Assembly: GCA_002918705.1 (NCBI GenBank) | Contig: PQKR01000008.1 | Coordinates: 124,001 to 188,000 of the forward strand | Direction of reading: 5' to 3' | Source: Escherichia sp. ESNIH1 | Lineage (GTDB): Bacteria; Pseudomonadota; Gammaproteobacteria; Enterobacterales; Enterobacteriaceae | Length of the DNA: 64,000 bases | Shown: one piece after another, positions 23,992 through 32,696 of the stretch | Numbering within the stretch: the first letter of the stretch is position 1 | Layout: each line of letters starts with the position of its first letter | Notes under the pieces: generated by a model | Told to the model about the DNA's origin: nothing | Seen by the model: only the letters and a program-made list of their open reading frames with translations | Database searches by the model: none | Translations under genes and position numbers: made by a program

Positions 23992-24097
23992 ACTCTTTAC
24001 AAATCCTTGCATTTCACGAAACATCCAGACACACCTTCCGTCCATACTTCACGTTTGCCCTTGCATAACAACAACCTAAAAGTACGGTGGTCTAACG

Positions 24098-25060
24098 ATG
24101 AAACAGATGCGCACGACTCGCTGGATAACGCTGCTGGCCCTTGCGGCGACGGCACTCCTCTCCCTCCCAGCCCAGGCCAATACCTGGCCGCTTCCCGCTA
24201 ACGGCAGCCGGCTGGTAGGTGAAAACCGTTTTCACCTCGTCGAGAACGACGGTGGCTCGCTGGAGGCCATCGCCAAAAAGTATAACGTCGGCTTTCTGGC
24301 GCTACTGCAGGCCAACCCCGGCGTTGATCCCTACGTGCCGCGCGCTGGCAGCGTGCTGACTATCCCGCTCCAGACTTTGCTGCCAGATGTGCCGCGCCAG
24401 GGGATTGTCATCAACCTTTCTGAGCTGCGACTCTACTGGTTCCAGCCAGGCAGAAACGAGGTGGCTGTCTACCCTATCGGCATTGGCCAGCTGGGGGGCG
24501 ACACCTTAACGCCAACGATGGTGACCCGCGTGTCGGATAAACGCGCCAACCCAACCTGGACGCCGACAGCTAACATCCGCGCACGCTATAAGGCCCAGGG
24601 GATCGATCTGCCTGCGGTAGTGCCTGCCGGGCCAAATAACCCGATGGGCCACCACGCTATCCGTCTTGCAGCCCACGGTGGCGTCTATCTGCTTCATGGA
24701 ACCAATGCTGACTTTGGCATTGGCATGCGCGTCAGCTCGGGCTGTATTCGCCTGCGCGATAATGACATTGCAACCCTGTTCCGCCAGGTTACCCCTGGGA
24801 CACCGGTGAATATTATCAACGCGCCGGTAAAAGCCTCGGTGGAGCCAGATGGTACCCGGCTGGTTGAGGTGCATCAGCCCCTGTCCAAATCCATTAATGA
24901 CGATCCAAAAACGCAGCCGCTGGTGTTGAATGCCAGCCTGGAGAGCTTTAAATCCGCTGCCGGGACCGATGCGGCGCTGATGGAGGAAGTGATGGCGGTG
25001 CGCTCGGGCATGCCGGTAGACGTGACGCAGCATGACGCGGCCTCTGTGCAATCGCTATAA
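24098..25060 (+). CDS. ldtC: L,D-transpeptidase LdtC (YcfS)
   Basis: A 320-residue periplasmic enzyme that attaches Braun lipoprotein to meso-diaminopimelate of peptidoglycan. The signal peptide ends at AQA (residue 27). A LysM-like region (~46-92) includes LEAIAKKYNVGFLALLQANP. The YkuD domain (~100-235) holds the catalytic motif with H200 (YLLHGT) and C216 (SSGCIRLRDND). A C-terminal extension follows. The sequence and 320-residue length match E. coli YcfS. It is encoded downstream of mfd on the same strand, but with its own gap of 140 bp. Confidence 0.95.
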   Translation: MKQMRTTRWITLLALAATALLSLPAQANTWPLPANGSRLVGENRFHLVENDGGSLEAIAKKYNVGFLALLQANPGVDPYVPRAGSVLTIPLQTLLPDVPRQGIVINLSELRLYWFQPGRNEVAVYPIGIGQLGGDTLTPTMVTRVSDKRANPTWTPTANIRARYKAQGIDLPAVVPAGPNNPMGHHAIRLAAHGGVYLLHGTNADFGIGMRVSSGCIRLRDNDIATLFRQVTPGTPVNIINAPVKASVEPDGTRLVEVHQPLSKSINDDPKTQPLVLNASLESFKSAAGTDAALMEEVMAVRSGMPVDVTQHDAASVQSL

Positions 25061-25184
25061 CCCGTAAACCGTTAAAAATCATTAGCATATAACATAATTA
25101 TTTTTAACCATTCCCTGCTGGCCTTCGGTGGCAATTATTTTTATAATGATTGTTCAATAATTCAACATTAGGTGAGGAGCCACT

Positions 25185-25820
25185 ATGACCACCGACGTCA
25201 GCAGTAGCACAAAAAAAAGCCGTGGCCGACCCAAAGTTTTTGACAGGGAAGCCGCGCTCGACAAAGCCATGACCCTCTTCTGGCAGCATGGCTATGAGGC
25301 GACGTCGCTATCCGATCTGGTCGACGCTACCGGAGCGAAAGCCCCGACGCTCTACGCGGAGTTTACCAATAAAGAGGGGCTATTTCGCGCGGTGCTCGAT
25401 CGCTATATTTCGCAGTTTGCGACCAAATATCAGGCGGAGCTGTTTTGCGATGATAAGCGCGTTGAGCAGGCGCTGCTGGACTACTTTACCGCCGTCGCCA
25501 CCTGCTTTACCAGCAAAGAGACGCCCTCAGGCTGCTTCCTGATTAGCACCTCAGCGGCGCTGGCAGCTTCCTCAAATGAGATTGCTCAGACGCTGAAGTC
25601 GCGTCACGCGTTGCAGGAGGCTGCGCTGCTGCGCTTCCTTGAGCAGCGCCAGCAGCGCGGTGAGATACCTACGACCGCCTCGCTGCAGACGATAGCGCAG
25701 TTTTTGAACTGCGTCATTCAGGGAATGTCGGTCAGCGCCCGTGAAGGAGCATCTCAGGAAAAACTGCTGACTATCACCCGCACTACTCTCTCGCTCTGGC
25801 CACAGCTCATTAACTCCTGA
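25185..25820 (+). CDS. comR: TetR-family regulator, probable ComR (YcfQ)
   Basis: A 211-residue TetR/AcrR regulator. The N-terminal helix-turn-helix (KSRGRPKVFDREAALDKAM ... GYEATSLSDLVDATGAKAPTLYAEFTNKEGLF) is at ~10-70, with a ligand/dimer domain after it. By synteny between ldtC and ycfJ it is the ComR orthologue, the copper-responsive repressor of bhsA (comC) in E. coli. However, bhsA is absent from its usual place here: only 124 bp separate ldtC and this gene. Its target in this genome is therefore open. An imperfect palindrome TGTTCAATAATTCAACA (25150-25166) lies just upstream and could be an autoregulatory site. Confidence 0.8.
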   Translation: MTTDVSSSTKKSRGRPKVFDREAALDKAMTLFWQHGYEATSLSDLVDATGAKAPTLYAEFTNKEGLFRAVLDRYISQFATKYQAELFCDDKRVEQALLDYFTAVATCFTSKETPSGCFLISTSAALAASSNEIAQTLKSRHALQEAALLRFLEQRQQRGEIPTTASLQTIAQFLNCVIQGMSVSAREGASQEKLLTITRTTLSLWPQLINS

Positions 25821-25948
25821 TATCGGTTTGGCCTATCTTAACGATAGGTCAAATCTTCCTCACACTTTTGTATGACCCTTTGCTACGCTTAATGGTGATT
25901 ATTCTCGTGCTAATCATTAGCAGGATACACAGGAAAACGAGAGACGTC

Positions 25949-26059
25949 ATGACGACGCAGCGCAGCATCCCTTTCTATTTCATGGATATTCAGGAAAGTT
26001 TTACGACTATTCACATGCAGAAGGATAACGGTCATGGTTTTGCTATTACCATTATTTAA
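25949..26059 (+). CDS. Candidate 36-residue ORF upstream of a small membrane protein
   Basis: An ATG-initiated frame encodes MTTQRSIPFYFMDIQESF plus 18 more residues ending GFAITII. No family was recognised. A purine-rich GAGAGA lies ~6 bases before the ATG. Its last 26 bases overlap the start of the next small ORF at 26034. It could be a leader peptide that couples translation to the downstream ORF, or non-coding. Coding status is uncertain. Confidence 0.35.
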   Translation: MTTQRSIPFYFMDIQESFTTIHMQKDNGHGFAITII

Positions 26060-26183
26060 GGTGTTAATAGTAATTACATTGTTATTTAGTCTCTGGGTAG
26101 TATGTGGTGGTTCGATCCTGTTTGCTTTCATCTCTGTGCTGATCACAGGATGTCTGCTGATCCGCCAGCAGAGTATGATTTAA
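26034..26183 (+). CDS. Small hydrophobic protein, 49 residues, unknown function
   Basis: The frame begins MVLLLPLFKVLIVITLLFSL, continues through WVVCGGSILFAFISVLITGC and ends LLIRQQSMI: essentially one or two membrane helices with a short polar tail. AAGGA lies 9 bases before the ATG, and a strong Rho-independent terminator begins ~19 bases after the stop. A good ribosome site, hydrophobic product and own terminator support a real small membrane protein. No homologue was recognised with certainty. It lies between comR and convergent ycfJ. Confidence 0.55.
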   Translation: MVLLLPLFKVLIVITLLFSLWVVCGGSILFAFISVLITGCLLIRQQSMI

Positions 26184-26197
26184 TACCGAGCGATAAT

Positions 26198-26225
26198 AAA
26201 AGCCTCGCCTTAGCGAGGCTTTTTT
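26198..26225. terminator. Rho-independent terminator downstream of the small ORFs
   Basis: A GC-rich stem GCCTCGC (26202-26208) and GCGAGGC (26213-26219) with a 4-base loop is flanked by AAAA on the left and a TTTTTT run on the right. It terminates the plus strand efficiently by its form, and could partly act on the minus strand. Confidence 0.85.
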
Positions 26226-26233
26226 ATGCCCGT

Positions 26234-26268
26234 AAAAAAGGCTCCTCAGCCTGAGCGAATGAGGAGCC
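26234..26268 (-). terminator. Rho-independent terminator of ycfJ
   Basis: On the minus strand a 9-bp stem (arms at 26260-26268 and 26240-26248; GGCTCCTCA / TGAGGAGCC) is followed by a T-run at 26239-26234. It lies ~20 bases past the ycfJ stop. Confidence 0.85.
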
Positions 26269-26288
26269 AAATCGGGGGTACTGCTTTT

Positions 26289-26828
26289 TTATGCTTTGTT
26301 ATTCAAAACCAGCTGCCCGTTGCTATCCAGCGGGATCTGGGTACCGGGATCGTTGGCCATGCGAATTTTCCCCTGCTGGTCACCAATTTTGTAGGTCACG
26401 TCGTAACCGAGCATCTTTTCTGATTTGTCATAGACGGTTTTGCAGCGCTGCTGCGTGCTGGTGTAGGTATCCCGCTCCTGCATCGCTCCCTGTACCTGGT
26501 TACCGGCGTAGCCGCCGCCCAGCGCGCCCACGACCGTGGCGACATCTTTACCGCGCCCACCGCCGAACTGATGACCAATCACGCCGCCCGCCACCGCGCC
26601 CAGCACCGAACCAGTCAGCCGGTTTTCATCCTGTACCGGACGTCGATGGGTTACCGTTACGTTACGGCACTCTTTACGCGGCGTTTTCACCGTCTCCTTA
26701 ATGGGTGTAGCAGAAACCACCTGTGCGTATTGAGGGCCGCGGTTGAAAACGTCTAAGCCCGCCACCGCAGCAACGCCCAGTGCAGCGGCCACACCAATTC
26801 CGATACCCGCTAACATGGATTTATTCAT
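26289..26828 (-). CDS. ycfJ: Glycine-zipper membrane protein YcfJ
   Basis: A 179-residue protein with one N-terminal hydrophobic segment (MLAGIGIGVAAALGVAAVAG) and a glycine-zipper 2TM-type region (~75-115: VLGAVAGGVIGHQFGGGRGK then DVATVVGALGGGYAGNQ). Such regions are found in outer-membrane and periplasmic proteins. It matches E. coli YcfJ in length and sequence. ATG 26828 gives MNKSMLAGIG; a longer frame upstream has no support. Function unknown. Confidence 0.93.
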   Translation of the reverse strand: MNKSMLAGIGIGVAAALGVAAVAGLDVFNRGPQYAQVVSATPIKETVKTPRKECRNVTVTHRRPVQDENRLTGSVLGAVAGGVIGHQFGGGRGKDVATVVGALGGGYAGNQVQGAMQERDTYTSTQQRCKTVYDKSEKMLGYDVTYKIGDQQGKIRMANDPGTQIPLDSNGQLVLNNKA

Positions 26829-26990
26829 TGAATAGTCCCTCTGGTTGGCTCTGATAGTCATAATTCTGCAATCAGCGCGGCCAGAAGCCAATCAGAAAGG
26901 CGGTAAATAACGGGGGGTTATGTGGCAAATCGCGGTGATTCAGAGAAATCTGAGCCACCTGATGGAAATCAACAGAAGGATATGCTAAAG

Positions 26991-27013
26991 GCCCCGCCAT
27001 GCGTCGGCGGGGC
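26991..27013 (-). terminator. Hairpin terminator of ndh
   Basis: Arms GCCCCGCC (26991-26998) and GGCGGGGC (27006-27013) form an 8-bp stem. On the minus strand the hairpin is followed by CTTTAGC. It lies 7 bases beyond the ndh stop. Confidence 0.75.
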
Positions 27014-27020
27014 GATGGGC

Positions 27021-28325
27021 TTAGTGCAGCTTCAGGCGGGGACGGATGACACGGTTGATGCTGCCTACCAGCATCATCAGGCCCGTTTTGAAGTAGCCGT
27101 GCAGCGCAACCTGGTGCATACGGTAGAGCGAGATATAGACGAAGCGTGCCAGACGCCCCTCTACCATCATCGAGCCGCGCATCAGGTTACCCATCAGGCT
27201 ACCCACAGTGGAAAAGTTCGAGAGCGATACCAGCGAGCCGTGGTCTTTATAGACGTAGGCTTTCAGCGGCTTGCCTTTGATCTGCGCGATAATGTTGTGC
27301 AGCGCGCAGGTCGCCATCTGATGCGCAGCCTGAGCGCGCGGCGGCACAAAGCCCCCTTCCGGACGGGCGCAGGAGGCGCAGTCGCCAATGGCATAGATAT
27401 CCGCATCGCGAGTGGTTTGCAGCGTCGGCTCTACCGCCAGCTGGTTGATACGGTTGGTCTCAAGGCCGCCAATCTCTTTCATAAAGTCCGGGGCTTTGAT
27501 CCCTGCCGCCCAGACCATCAGATCGGCCTGGATATATTCACCCTCTTTCGTGTGCAGACCGCCTTCGTCCGCGCTGGTAACCATAGTCTGGGTCAGCACG
27601 CGTACACCCATTTTGGTCAGCTCGCTGTGAGCCGCACCGGAGATACGCGGCGGCAGCGCAGGCAGAATGCGTTCGCCCGCCTCGACCAGCGTTACGTTCA
27701 GCGCCTCATTGGTCAGGCCCTTATAGCCGTAGCTATGCAGCTGCTTCACCGCATTGTGCAGTTCGGCAGAGAGCTCAACCCCGGTGGCCCCGCCGCCAAC
27801 GATGGCAATGTTAACCTTACCGCTGGCACCCAGGTTAGCGGAGTACTTCAGGAACAGGTTCAGCATCTCCTGATGGAAACGGCGCGCCTGATGCGGGTTA
27901 TCGAGGAAAATGCAGTGCTCTTTCACGCCCGGCGTATTGAAGTCGTTAGAGGTACTGCCCAGCGCCATCACCAGGGTGTCGTAAGGCAGCTTGCGCTCTG
28001 GCACCAGCAGCTCACCTTTCTCATCCCGCAGCTCGGCCAGGGTAATAGTTTTGCCTTCGCGGTTGATATCCACAACCGAGCCAAGCTGGAACTGGAAATC
28101 GTGATTACGTGCGTGCGCCAGGTAGCTCAGCGCGTCTACGCCCTCATCAAGTGAGCCCGTTGCTACTTCATGCAGCAGCGGCTTCCACAGGTGGCTGTGG
28201 TTGCGATCGACGAGGGTAATTTTGGCTTTTTTACCCCGGCCCAGCTTCTTACCTAGCTGGGTTGCCAGCTCCAGTCCGCCAGCTCCACCGCCAACAATCA
28301 CAATCTTTTTCAATGGTGTAGTCAA
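27021..28325 (-). CDS. ndh: NADH:quinone oxidoreductase II (NDH-2)
   Basis: A 434-residue, single-subunit, non-proton-pumping NADH dehydrogenase bound peripherally to the inner membrane. The FAD motif [14 protein letters not shown] is at the N-terminus and the NADH motif [17 protein letters not shown] at ~172-188; YAIGDCASC marks the second FAD contact and a C-terminal amphipathic region is present. TTG 28325 is preferred over in-frame GTG 28328: AGGGGG is five bases from TTG but only two from GTG, and TTG gives the E. coli N-terminus M-TTPLKKI. Upstream FNR- and PdhR-type sites fit repression without oxygen. Confidence 0.96.
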   Translation of the reverse strand: MTTPLKKIVIVGGGAGGLELATQLGKKLGRGKKAKITLVDRNHSHLWKPLLHEVATGSLDEGVDALSYLAHARNHDFQFQLGSVVDINREGKTITLAELRDEKGELLVPERKLPYDTLVMALGSTSNDFNTPGVKEHCIFLDNPHQARRFHQEMLNLFLKYSANLGASGKVNIAIVGGGATGVELSAELHNAVKQLHSYGYKGLTNEALNVTLVEAGERILPALPPRISGAAHSELTKMGVRVLTQTMVTSADEGGLHTKEGEYIQADLMVWAAGIKAPDFMKEIGGLETNRINQLAVEPTLQTTRDADIYAIGDCASCARPEGGFVPPRAQAAHQMATCALHNIIAQIKGKPLKAYVYKDHGSLVSLSNFSTVGSLMGNLMRGSMMVEGRLARFVYISLYRMHQVALHGYFKTGLMMLVGSINRVIRPRLKLH

Positions 28326-28350
28326 CACGACCCCCTAAAATATTAACCAA

Positions 28351-28390
28351 TTGTTAACTAAAAGTTATGGAAATAGCTTTTAGTTAACAA
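28351..28390. repeat. Perfect 14-bp inverted repeat in the ndh leader
   Basis: TTGTTAACTAAAAG (28351-28364) and CTTTTAGTTAACAA (28377-28390) are exact reverse complements around a 12-base spacer. The repeat lies between the inferred ndh transcription start (~28419) and the ndh start codon (28325), so it would form a hairpin in the mRNA leader, or could be an operator. Confidence 0.85.
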
Positions 28391-28425
28391 CAAGTTAGCA
28401 GCAAAACACAGTCATCTACCTCTTG

Positions 28426-28474
28426 AGAATAGCATGAACGGTGCATTGGTCATACCAAAATTGATATATATCAA
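28426..28474 (-). promoter_or_regulatory. ndh promoter with FNR and PdhR sites
   Basis: A perfect FNR site TTGAT-N4-ATCAA occupies 28461-28474. A PdhR-like site ATTGGT-N3-ACCAAA is at 28445-28459. On the minus strand a -10-like TATTCT lies at 28431-28426, giving a start near 28419. The FNR site centre would then be at about -49, close to the -50.5 position known for FNR repression of E. coli ndh. Confidence 0.8.
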
Positions 28475-28516
28475 GTTTTGATGCATAAAAGATAACCAGG
28501 TTTCGGCCGAAGGGCG

Positions 28517-28545
28517 AAAAAAAACCAGCCGTTAAAAGGCTGGTT
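28517..28545 (-). terminator. Rho-independent terminator of ycfP
   Basis: Arms AACCAGCC (28523-28530) and GGCTGGTT (28538-28545) form an 8-bp stem. On the minus strand it is followed by an eight-T run (28524-28517). It lies 15 bases past the ycfP stop. Confidence 0.88.
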
Positions 28546-28559
28546 CAGGAAATGGTGGC

Positions 28560-29102
28560 TTAACCGAGGGTTTTAAAGGCCTTAATACGCTGCAGATGCG
28601 GGGAGATATTCTTAAACTTATGCGTCTGCTCTTCGTCCCAGACAATCTCATAAAAGTCGTGCAGCACCTCGGCGGTGCGCTGGCTATTGAGCGCCTCATC
28701 GTGGCGGGAGAGGATCGCCAGACAGCGGTCCCGGTTTTTCTCGCGGAAGTTAGTCACACACTTGGTGGCAATATCGGCATACTCTTCCGGCCTGTCGATC
28801 TTGCCCTCCATATTCTCTTGCGGATAGAGATTAGGATTGAAAATCACCTGCCGAATGTCGCAGAGAAAACCGATCCGCTCGGCCCAGTACCCGCCCAGGC
28901 CCACGCCGCAGATCAGCGGTCGCTCATCGACGTTAAGCTGCAGCATTTTATCCACCTCTTTCAGTAGATGCTGCATGTCATGCTTCGGATGGCGCGTACT
29001 GTAGCTCAGCAGGCGTACGTCGGGGTCGATAAACTGCAGCTGCAGCACCTTTTCGTGATTGCCCGGACTGTTTGAATCAAAACCGTGTAAGTAGATGATC
29101 AT
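28560..29102 (-). CDS. ycfP: UPF0227 alpha/beta-hydrolase-like protein YcfP
   Basis: A 180-residue protein of the UPF0227 family with an alpha/beta-hydrolase-like opening ([18 protein letters not shown]). The nucleophile-elbow position reads [10 protein letters not shown], with no serine at the usual centre, as in the E. coli homologue, so hydrolase activity is doubtful. The C-terminal [21 protein letters not shown] segment is highly conserved in enterics. It is the 3'-most gene of the thiK-nagZ-ycfP run. Function not established. Confidence 0.92.
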   Translation of the reverse strand: MIIYLHGFDSNSPGNHEKVLQLQFIDPDVRLLSYSTRHPKHDMQHLLKEVDKMLQLNVDERPLICGVGLGGYWAERIGFLCDIRQVIFNPNLYPQENMEGKIDRPEEYADIATKCVTNFREKNRDRCLAILSRHDEALNSQRTAEVLHDFYEIVWDEEQTHKFKNISPHLQRIKAFKTLG

Positions 29103-29139
29103 CTGTCCTCACCCTGTGCTTTCTCCCTTTCAGGGAGGG

Positions 29140-30165
29140 TTAATGGGCCGCCGACCGCTCCAGCCAGCGGGCCTGAAGCTGTTCCAGTTTGCTATTCACC
29201 GCTTTCCATTCGGCGGAGGCAACCAGCTCCTGACGCGTAAATGAACCTCTATGATACAACTCTGTAACACGTGCTGCATTGATCGGCGACAGGTTATCCA
29301 GCACGCTTACTGCGCCCTGACGATGATTACAAACCAGAACCATATCGCAGCCCGCATTCAGCGAAGCCTGGGCACGCTCGGCATAGCTGCCCATGATCGC
29401 CGCCCCCTCCATAGAGAGATCGTCGGAGAAGATCACCCCGTCAAAGCCCAGCTCCCCGCGCAGCACCGTTTTTAACCAGTGCGGCGAGCCGCTGGCTGGA
29501 CGCGGATCCACCTCGCTGTAGATCACATGCGCGGGCATAATCGCATCCAGCTTGCCATCGCGGATCAGCGAGCTAAAGATCGACATATCGTGCTCGCGGA
29601 TCAGCGCCTCCGGACGCGGATCGCGCGGGGTCTCCTTATGGGAATCCGCCGTTACCGCCCCGTGGCCGGGGAAGTGCTTGCCGGTCGCCTTCATGCCCGC
29701 CCGGTGCATCCCGTCAATCACGCGGGTGGCAATGGCCAGCGCCTTCTGCGGATCGGCATGGTACGAGCGCTCGCCAATGGCCGCGCTGATGTGGCCGACG
29801 TCCAGCACCGGGGCAAAGCTGATATCGATGTCCATCGCGATCATCTCGCAGGCCATCAGCCATCCCGCCTCTTCGGCCAGCCTGCCGCCCTCCTCCATGC
29901 CGAGCAGTGCGGCAAACGACTGAGCAGCAGGCAGGCGCGTAAAGCCGTCGCGAAAACGCTGTACCCGGCCCCCCTCCTGATCCACCGCTACCACTAGCCG
30001 ATGACGCGAGGCGGCGCGGATCTGCCGCACCAGCTCGCGGAGCTGCGCCGGATCGTGATAGTTTCGGGTAAAGAGGATCAGGCCTCCCACCAGCGGATGC
30101 GCCAGAATCTCGCGCTCCTCCGCATCCAGCTCATAGCCTGCCACATCTAACATTACCGGACCCAC
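29140..30165 (-). CDS. nagZ: Beta-N-acetylhexosaminidase NagZ
   Basis: A 341-residue cytoplasmic GH3 glycosidase that removes GlcNAc from anhydro-muropeptides. Its product influences AmpR-controlled beta-lactamase in species with ampC-ampR. Conserved motifs are [29 protein letters not shown] (catalytic His-Asp loop) and [13 protein letters not shown] with the nucleophile Asp. GTG 30165 is chosen: it gives (V/M)[17 protein letters not shown] as in E. coli, with AGAGG about 5 bases upstream. It starts 11 bases after thiK. Confidence 0.96.
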   Translation of the reverse strand: MGPVMLDVAGYELDAEEREILAHPLVGGLILFTRNYHDPAQLRELVRQIRAASRHRLVVAVDQEGGRVQRFRDGFTRLPAAQSFAALLGMEEGGRLAEEAGWLMACEMIAMDIDISFAPVLDVGHISAAIGERSYHADPQKALAIATRVIDGMHRAGMKATGKHFPGHGAVTADSHKETPRDPRPEALIREHDMSIFSSLIRDGKLDAIMPAHVIYSEVDPRPASGSPHWLKTVLRGELGFDGVIFSDDLSMEGAAIMGSYAERAQASLNAGCDMVLVCNHRQGAVSVLDNLSPINAARVTELYHRGSFTRQELVASAEWKAVNSKLEQLQARWLERSAAH

Positions 30166-30176
30166 ACTGACCTCTC

Positions 30177-30998
30177 TTATCCTTTTGTCTCGAGCTGACA
30201 CCATGTTTCATTTGCCAGCGTAATAAATTGCGGCTCCCCCGTCTGCTGCCAGCGGTACTCGTACCAGCCCGCCATTAGCATCACCACCCAGGGGTGCCAG
30301 CGCCGCACCTGCTGCGCCAGCTGCGCATACGTTATGTTTGCCGCCTGGGCGTAGGCGCTGATAAGCCGCTCACGCTCACGCTCATCTACCGTCCAGACCG
30401 AGGCCAGCTCCAGGGCGATATCGCCATCGCCGGCATACTCCCAGTCAATCAGCCGCAACCCCGAAGCGGTATGCACCAGATTACCTGCATGCACGTCCAT
30501 ATGTAACGGGGCCAGTCTGATGATGCCCGGCTCACCCTCACGCTGAAGCCGCTTTAGCCATACCAGCCAGCGGGGCGTGCGGCGTGCGGGATCGCACCCC
30601 TGCCAGTAGCGCTCCAGCAGCGGCAACAGCGTAATGCGCCAGCCAAAACGGGGCTGCTGATGCAGATGATACAGCAAGTCGGCGAGGTGATGGGGGTGCG
30701 GAAGCGTGGTTTTCACCTCCCCTGCAAGGTACTCTACGGCCATCCAGCCCTGCCCCAGCCACTGCGGGCGCGGCGCAAGGGAGTTTGGGAGCCGTTTTAG
30801 GGCTCGATACTGACGCAGAAAGGGTGCAGGGGTAGTGGCCGCGTGCTGCTGGCGCAGCACCAGACGCTGCTCACCGTTGGCAATGACGCAGCTCCCGCCG
30901 CTCAGCCCGGTATGTTCCGGGCTGGCGACGAGCGCTGCGTTGGGGAAATAGCGTGACAGGATCTCGTCACGCTGAAGGTTACTGTTGCTGAACCGCAC
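30177..30998 (-). CDS. thiK: Thiamine kinase ThiK
   Basis: A 273-residue kinase of the choline/aminoglycoside kinase-like fold that phosphorylates thiamine in the salvage pathway. The Brenner-type catalytic loop is [11 protein letters not shown], followed by the metal-binding [17 protein letters not shown]. It overlaps the lpoB end by 20 bases, indicating one transcript. The N-terminal ~90 residues are more diverged from E. coli ThiK than the catalytic half. Confidence 0.93.
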   Translation of the reverse strand: MRFSNSNLQRDEILSRYFPNAALVASPEHTGLSGGSCVIANGEQRLVLRQQHAATTPAPFLRQYRALKRLPNSLAPRPQWLGQGWMAVEYLAGEVKTTLPHPHHLADLLYHLHQQPRFGWRITLLPLLERYWQGCDPARRTPRWLVWLKRLQREGEPGIIRLAPLHMDVHAGNLVHTASGLRLIDWEYAGDGDIALELASVWTVDERERERLISAYAQAANITYAQLAQQVRRWHPWVVMLMAGWYEYRWQQTGEPQFITLANETWCQLETKG

Positions 30999-31635
30999 CT
31001 TTACCTGACCAGACGATCTCGCCCGTCTGCACCAGCATCAGCTGCATCTGGAGCGCGGGGGAATTAACGTTGCCGGAGGCGCTGGTGTAGAGCACATACT
31101 GCGCCCCTACGTTGCGGGCGATGCCGATCGCTTTACTGCGCGTGCCGAGGCTATCCTGCGGCGACAGACCGAGCTGCTGCTTGGCTACGGAGAGCTGCTG
31201 GGCAGAGACCAGCGTAAACTTACCGTTGTTAGCCAGCGCGCCGCGCAGTACCTCCGTGGCTTCCGCCGTGTTCAGCGAGCCGTTGGTGCGGTTATTGACG
31301 CTATCCACCAGCAGCACGCTGCCGCCGGAAACACCGCTCGCCTGCAGCATTTTGCTGACCATCGGCGACACCGCCCCGCTCCAGTCGAAATGACGCTCGC
31401 GCGGCGCGGGCTGCGCGGTCTCATCCTGGTGTTCAATGGGGCCTGGCTGAGCTGGGATCGCCGGTACGGACGGCACCTCCGGTACAGGCTGCGGCTGCGG
31501 CTGTTCAACCGGCTGCTGCGGCTGCGGTTTGGCTTCCTCTACGGGCGCTGGCTGCTGTTCGCCCCGCATAATACATCCCGAAAGGATCATCGCTACGGTC
31601 GTGAGTAGCGCATAACGACCCAGTTTATTGATCAA
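30979..31635 (-). CDS. lpoB: Outer-membrane lipoprotein LpoB, activator of PBP1b
   Basis: A 218-residue lipoprotein that reaches through peptidoglycan to stimulate PBP1b (MrcB). The signal peptide ends in lipobox LSGC with acylated C21. Next is a long Pro/Gln/Glu-rich flexible spacer (~28-75) and a folded domain (~85-218: [20 protein letters not shown] ... [17 protein letters not shown]). The spacer contains [19 protein letters not shown], slightly longer than in E. coli. It sits between ycfL and thiK. Confidence 0.95.
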   Translation of the reverse strand: MINKLGRYALLTTVAMILSGCIMRGEQQPAPVEEAKPQPQQPVEQPQPQPVPEVPSVPAIPAQPGPIEHQDETAQPAPRERHFDWSGAVSPMVSKMLQASGVSGGSVLLVDSVNNRTNGSLNTAEATEVLRGALANNGKFTLVSAQQLSVAKQQLGLSPQDSLGTRSKAIGIARNVGAQYVLYTSASGNVNSPALQMQLMLVQTGEIVWSGKGAVQQQ

Positions 31636-31645
31636 GATTCACCCC

Positions 31646-32020
31646 TTACAAATAGAGATAGAGTCTCACTTTACGCGCGCCTAAATAGTTAGCGCTGCCG
31701 TAAAGCGTTACCGATGAATGCGCAGGAATGGTAATGCGCCGGGGCGCTTCCAGCGGATGCATCTCGAGACCTCTGGCGTCATACCAGAAAAAACGATAGT
31801 TTACGGTAGCGGCTTCGCTCCGTTCGTTATAGAGCGTTGAGGACGCGGAGGGCTGGATCTCAGCGTTATTCAGCACCGGTTTTTCTGCGCTTATGCCTGC
31901 TGCCAGCACGGTTGCTTCCATCACCAGCGTCTGCTCATCGCTTACCGGGATCGCCGGACGCGAGCTACAGCCCGTCAGTGCAGCCAACGCCAGCAGCGCG
32001 GCCAGGCCTCCTCTCAGCAT
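31646..32020 (-). CDS. ycfL: Putative lipoprotein YcfL
   Basis: A 124-residue predicted lipoprotein: signal peptide MLRGGLAALLALAALTGC with lipobox LTGC and acylated C18, then a beta-rich domain (TVNYRFFWYDARGLEMHPLE ... VTLYGSANYLGARKVRLYLYL). It matches E. coli YcfL in size and position between hinT and lpoB. Function unknown; the location suggests a cell-envelope role. Confidence 0.9.
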   Translation of the reverse strand: MLRGGLAALLALAALTGCSSRPAIPVSDEQTLVMEATVLAAGISAEKPVLNNAEIQPSASSTLYNERSEAATVNYRFFWYDARGLEMHPLEAPRRITIPAHSSVTLYGSANYLGARKVRLYLYL

Positions 32021-32024
32021 AGGT

Positions 32025-32381
32025 TTAACCTTTATGTGTCAGCATGGGGCCCAGCGCGCGGCCGCCCAGCAGATGCAGGTGAATATGATATACCTCCTGG
32101 CCGCCGTGGCGGTTGCAGTTCATGATCACCCGGTAGCCATCTTCGGCAATCCCCTCCTGCGCTGCGAGCTTCGCCGCCACGGTGAGCATGCGTCCCAGCG
32201 CCTGCTCATGCGCTTCGGAGACGTCATTTAGCGTTGGGATCAGCAGGTTAGGCACAATGAGGATATGCGTCGGCGCTTGCGGAGAGATATCACGGAATGC
32301 CGTGACCAGCTCATCCTGCCAGACGATATCCGACGGAATTTCGCGGCGGATAATTTTACTGAAAATCGTTTCTTCGGCCAT
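32025..32381 (-). CDS. hinT: Purine nucleoside phosphoramidase HinT
   Basis: A 118-residue HIT-family hydrolase of adenosine phosphoramidates. The His triad H99-I-H101-L-H103 ([11 protein letters not shown]) holds the nucleophilic His. The N-terminal HIT helix [20 protein letters not shown] (20 residues) is intact. It is the first gene of the leftward hinT-ycfL-lpoB-thiK-nagZ-ycfP series, with 3 bases between it and ycfL. The 315 bp upstream, to fhuE, hold the divergent control region. Confidence 0.95.
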   Translation of the reverse strand: MAEETIFSKIIRREIPSDIVWQDELVTAFRDISPQAPTHILIVPNLLIPTLNDVSEAHEQALGRMLTVAAKLAAQEGIAEDGYRVIMNCNRHGGQEVYHIHLHLLGGRALGPMLTHKG

Positions 32382-32573
32382 GACGTCTTCCTTAATGAAT
32401 AACTGCGGGACTCAACAAGAGAGTATGATCGAGAATCTCCTGATGTTTCAACTATTACGCCGCTTTTCTTCACGCATTAGGATTAAGTGCTGCCGTTACG
32501 CCTGATTTTTCGCCACTCCACCCCCGCCAATAATTTTCTCGATAAATATTACATCTGTTTACAGGGCTAACAT

Positions 32574-32635
32574 GAATGCGTATATTTCGCATTTGCATTT
32601 TCATGCGCAATTGCATCATGAAAACCAACACAGCA
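32574..32635. promoter_or_regulatory. Possible Fur-type control region of fhuE
   Basis: The hinT-fhuE gap (32382-32696) contains AT-rich, loosely palindromic sequence around 32574-32635 with repeated GCATTT and GCAATTGCAT elements. Iron repression of fhuE by Fur is known in E. coli, but I could not align a convincing 19-bp Fur box. Nothing else in this gap was recognised. Confidence 0.3.
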
Positions 32636-32696
32636 TGCTCAGGATCGGCAACGTATCGATCAGAGCGCACTATTTAACTTGCGAAAAGGGTTCACC

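Noticed and set aside
26922..28154. 410-codon open frame antisense to ndh
   Set aside because: Same explanation: shadow of ndh codon bias, no recognisable domain.
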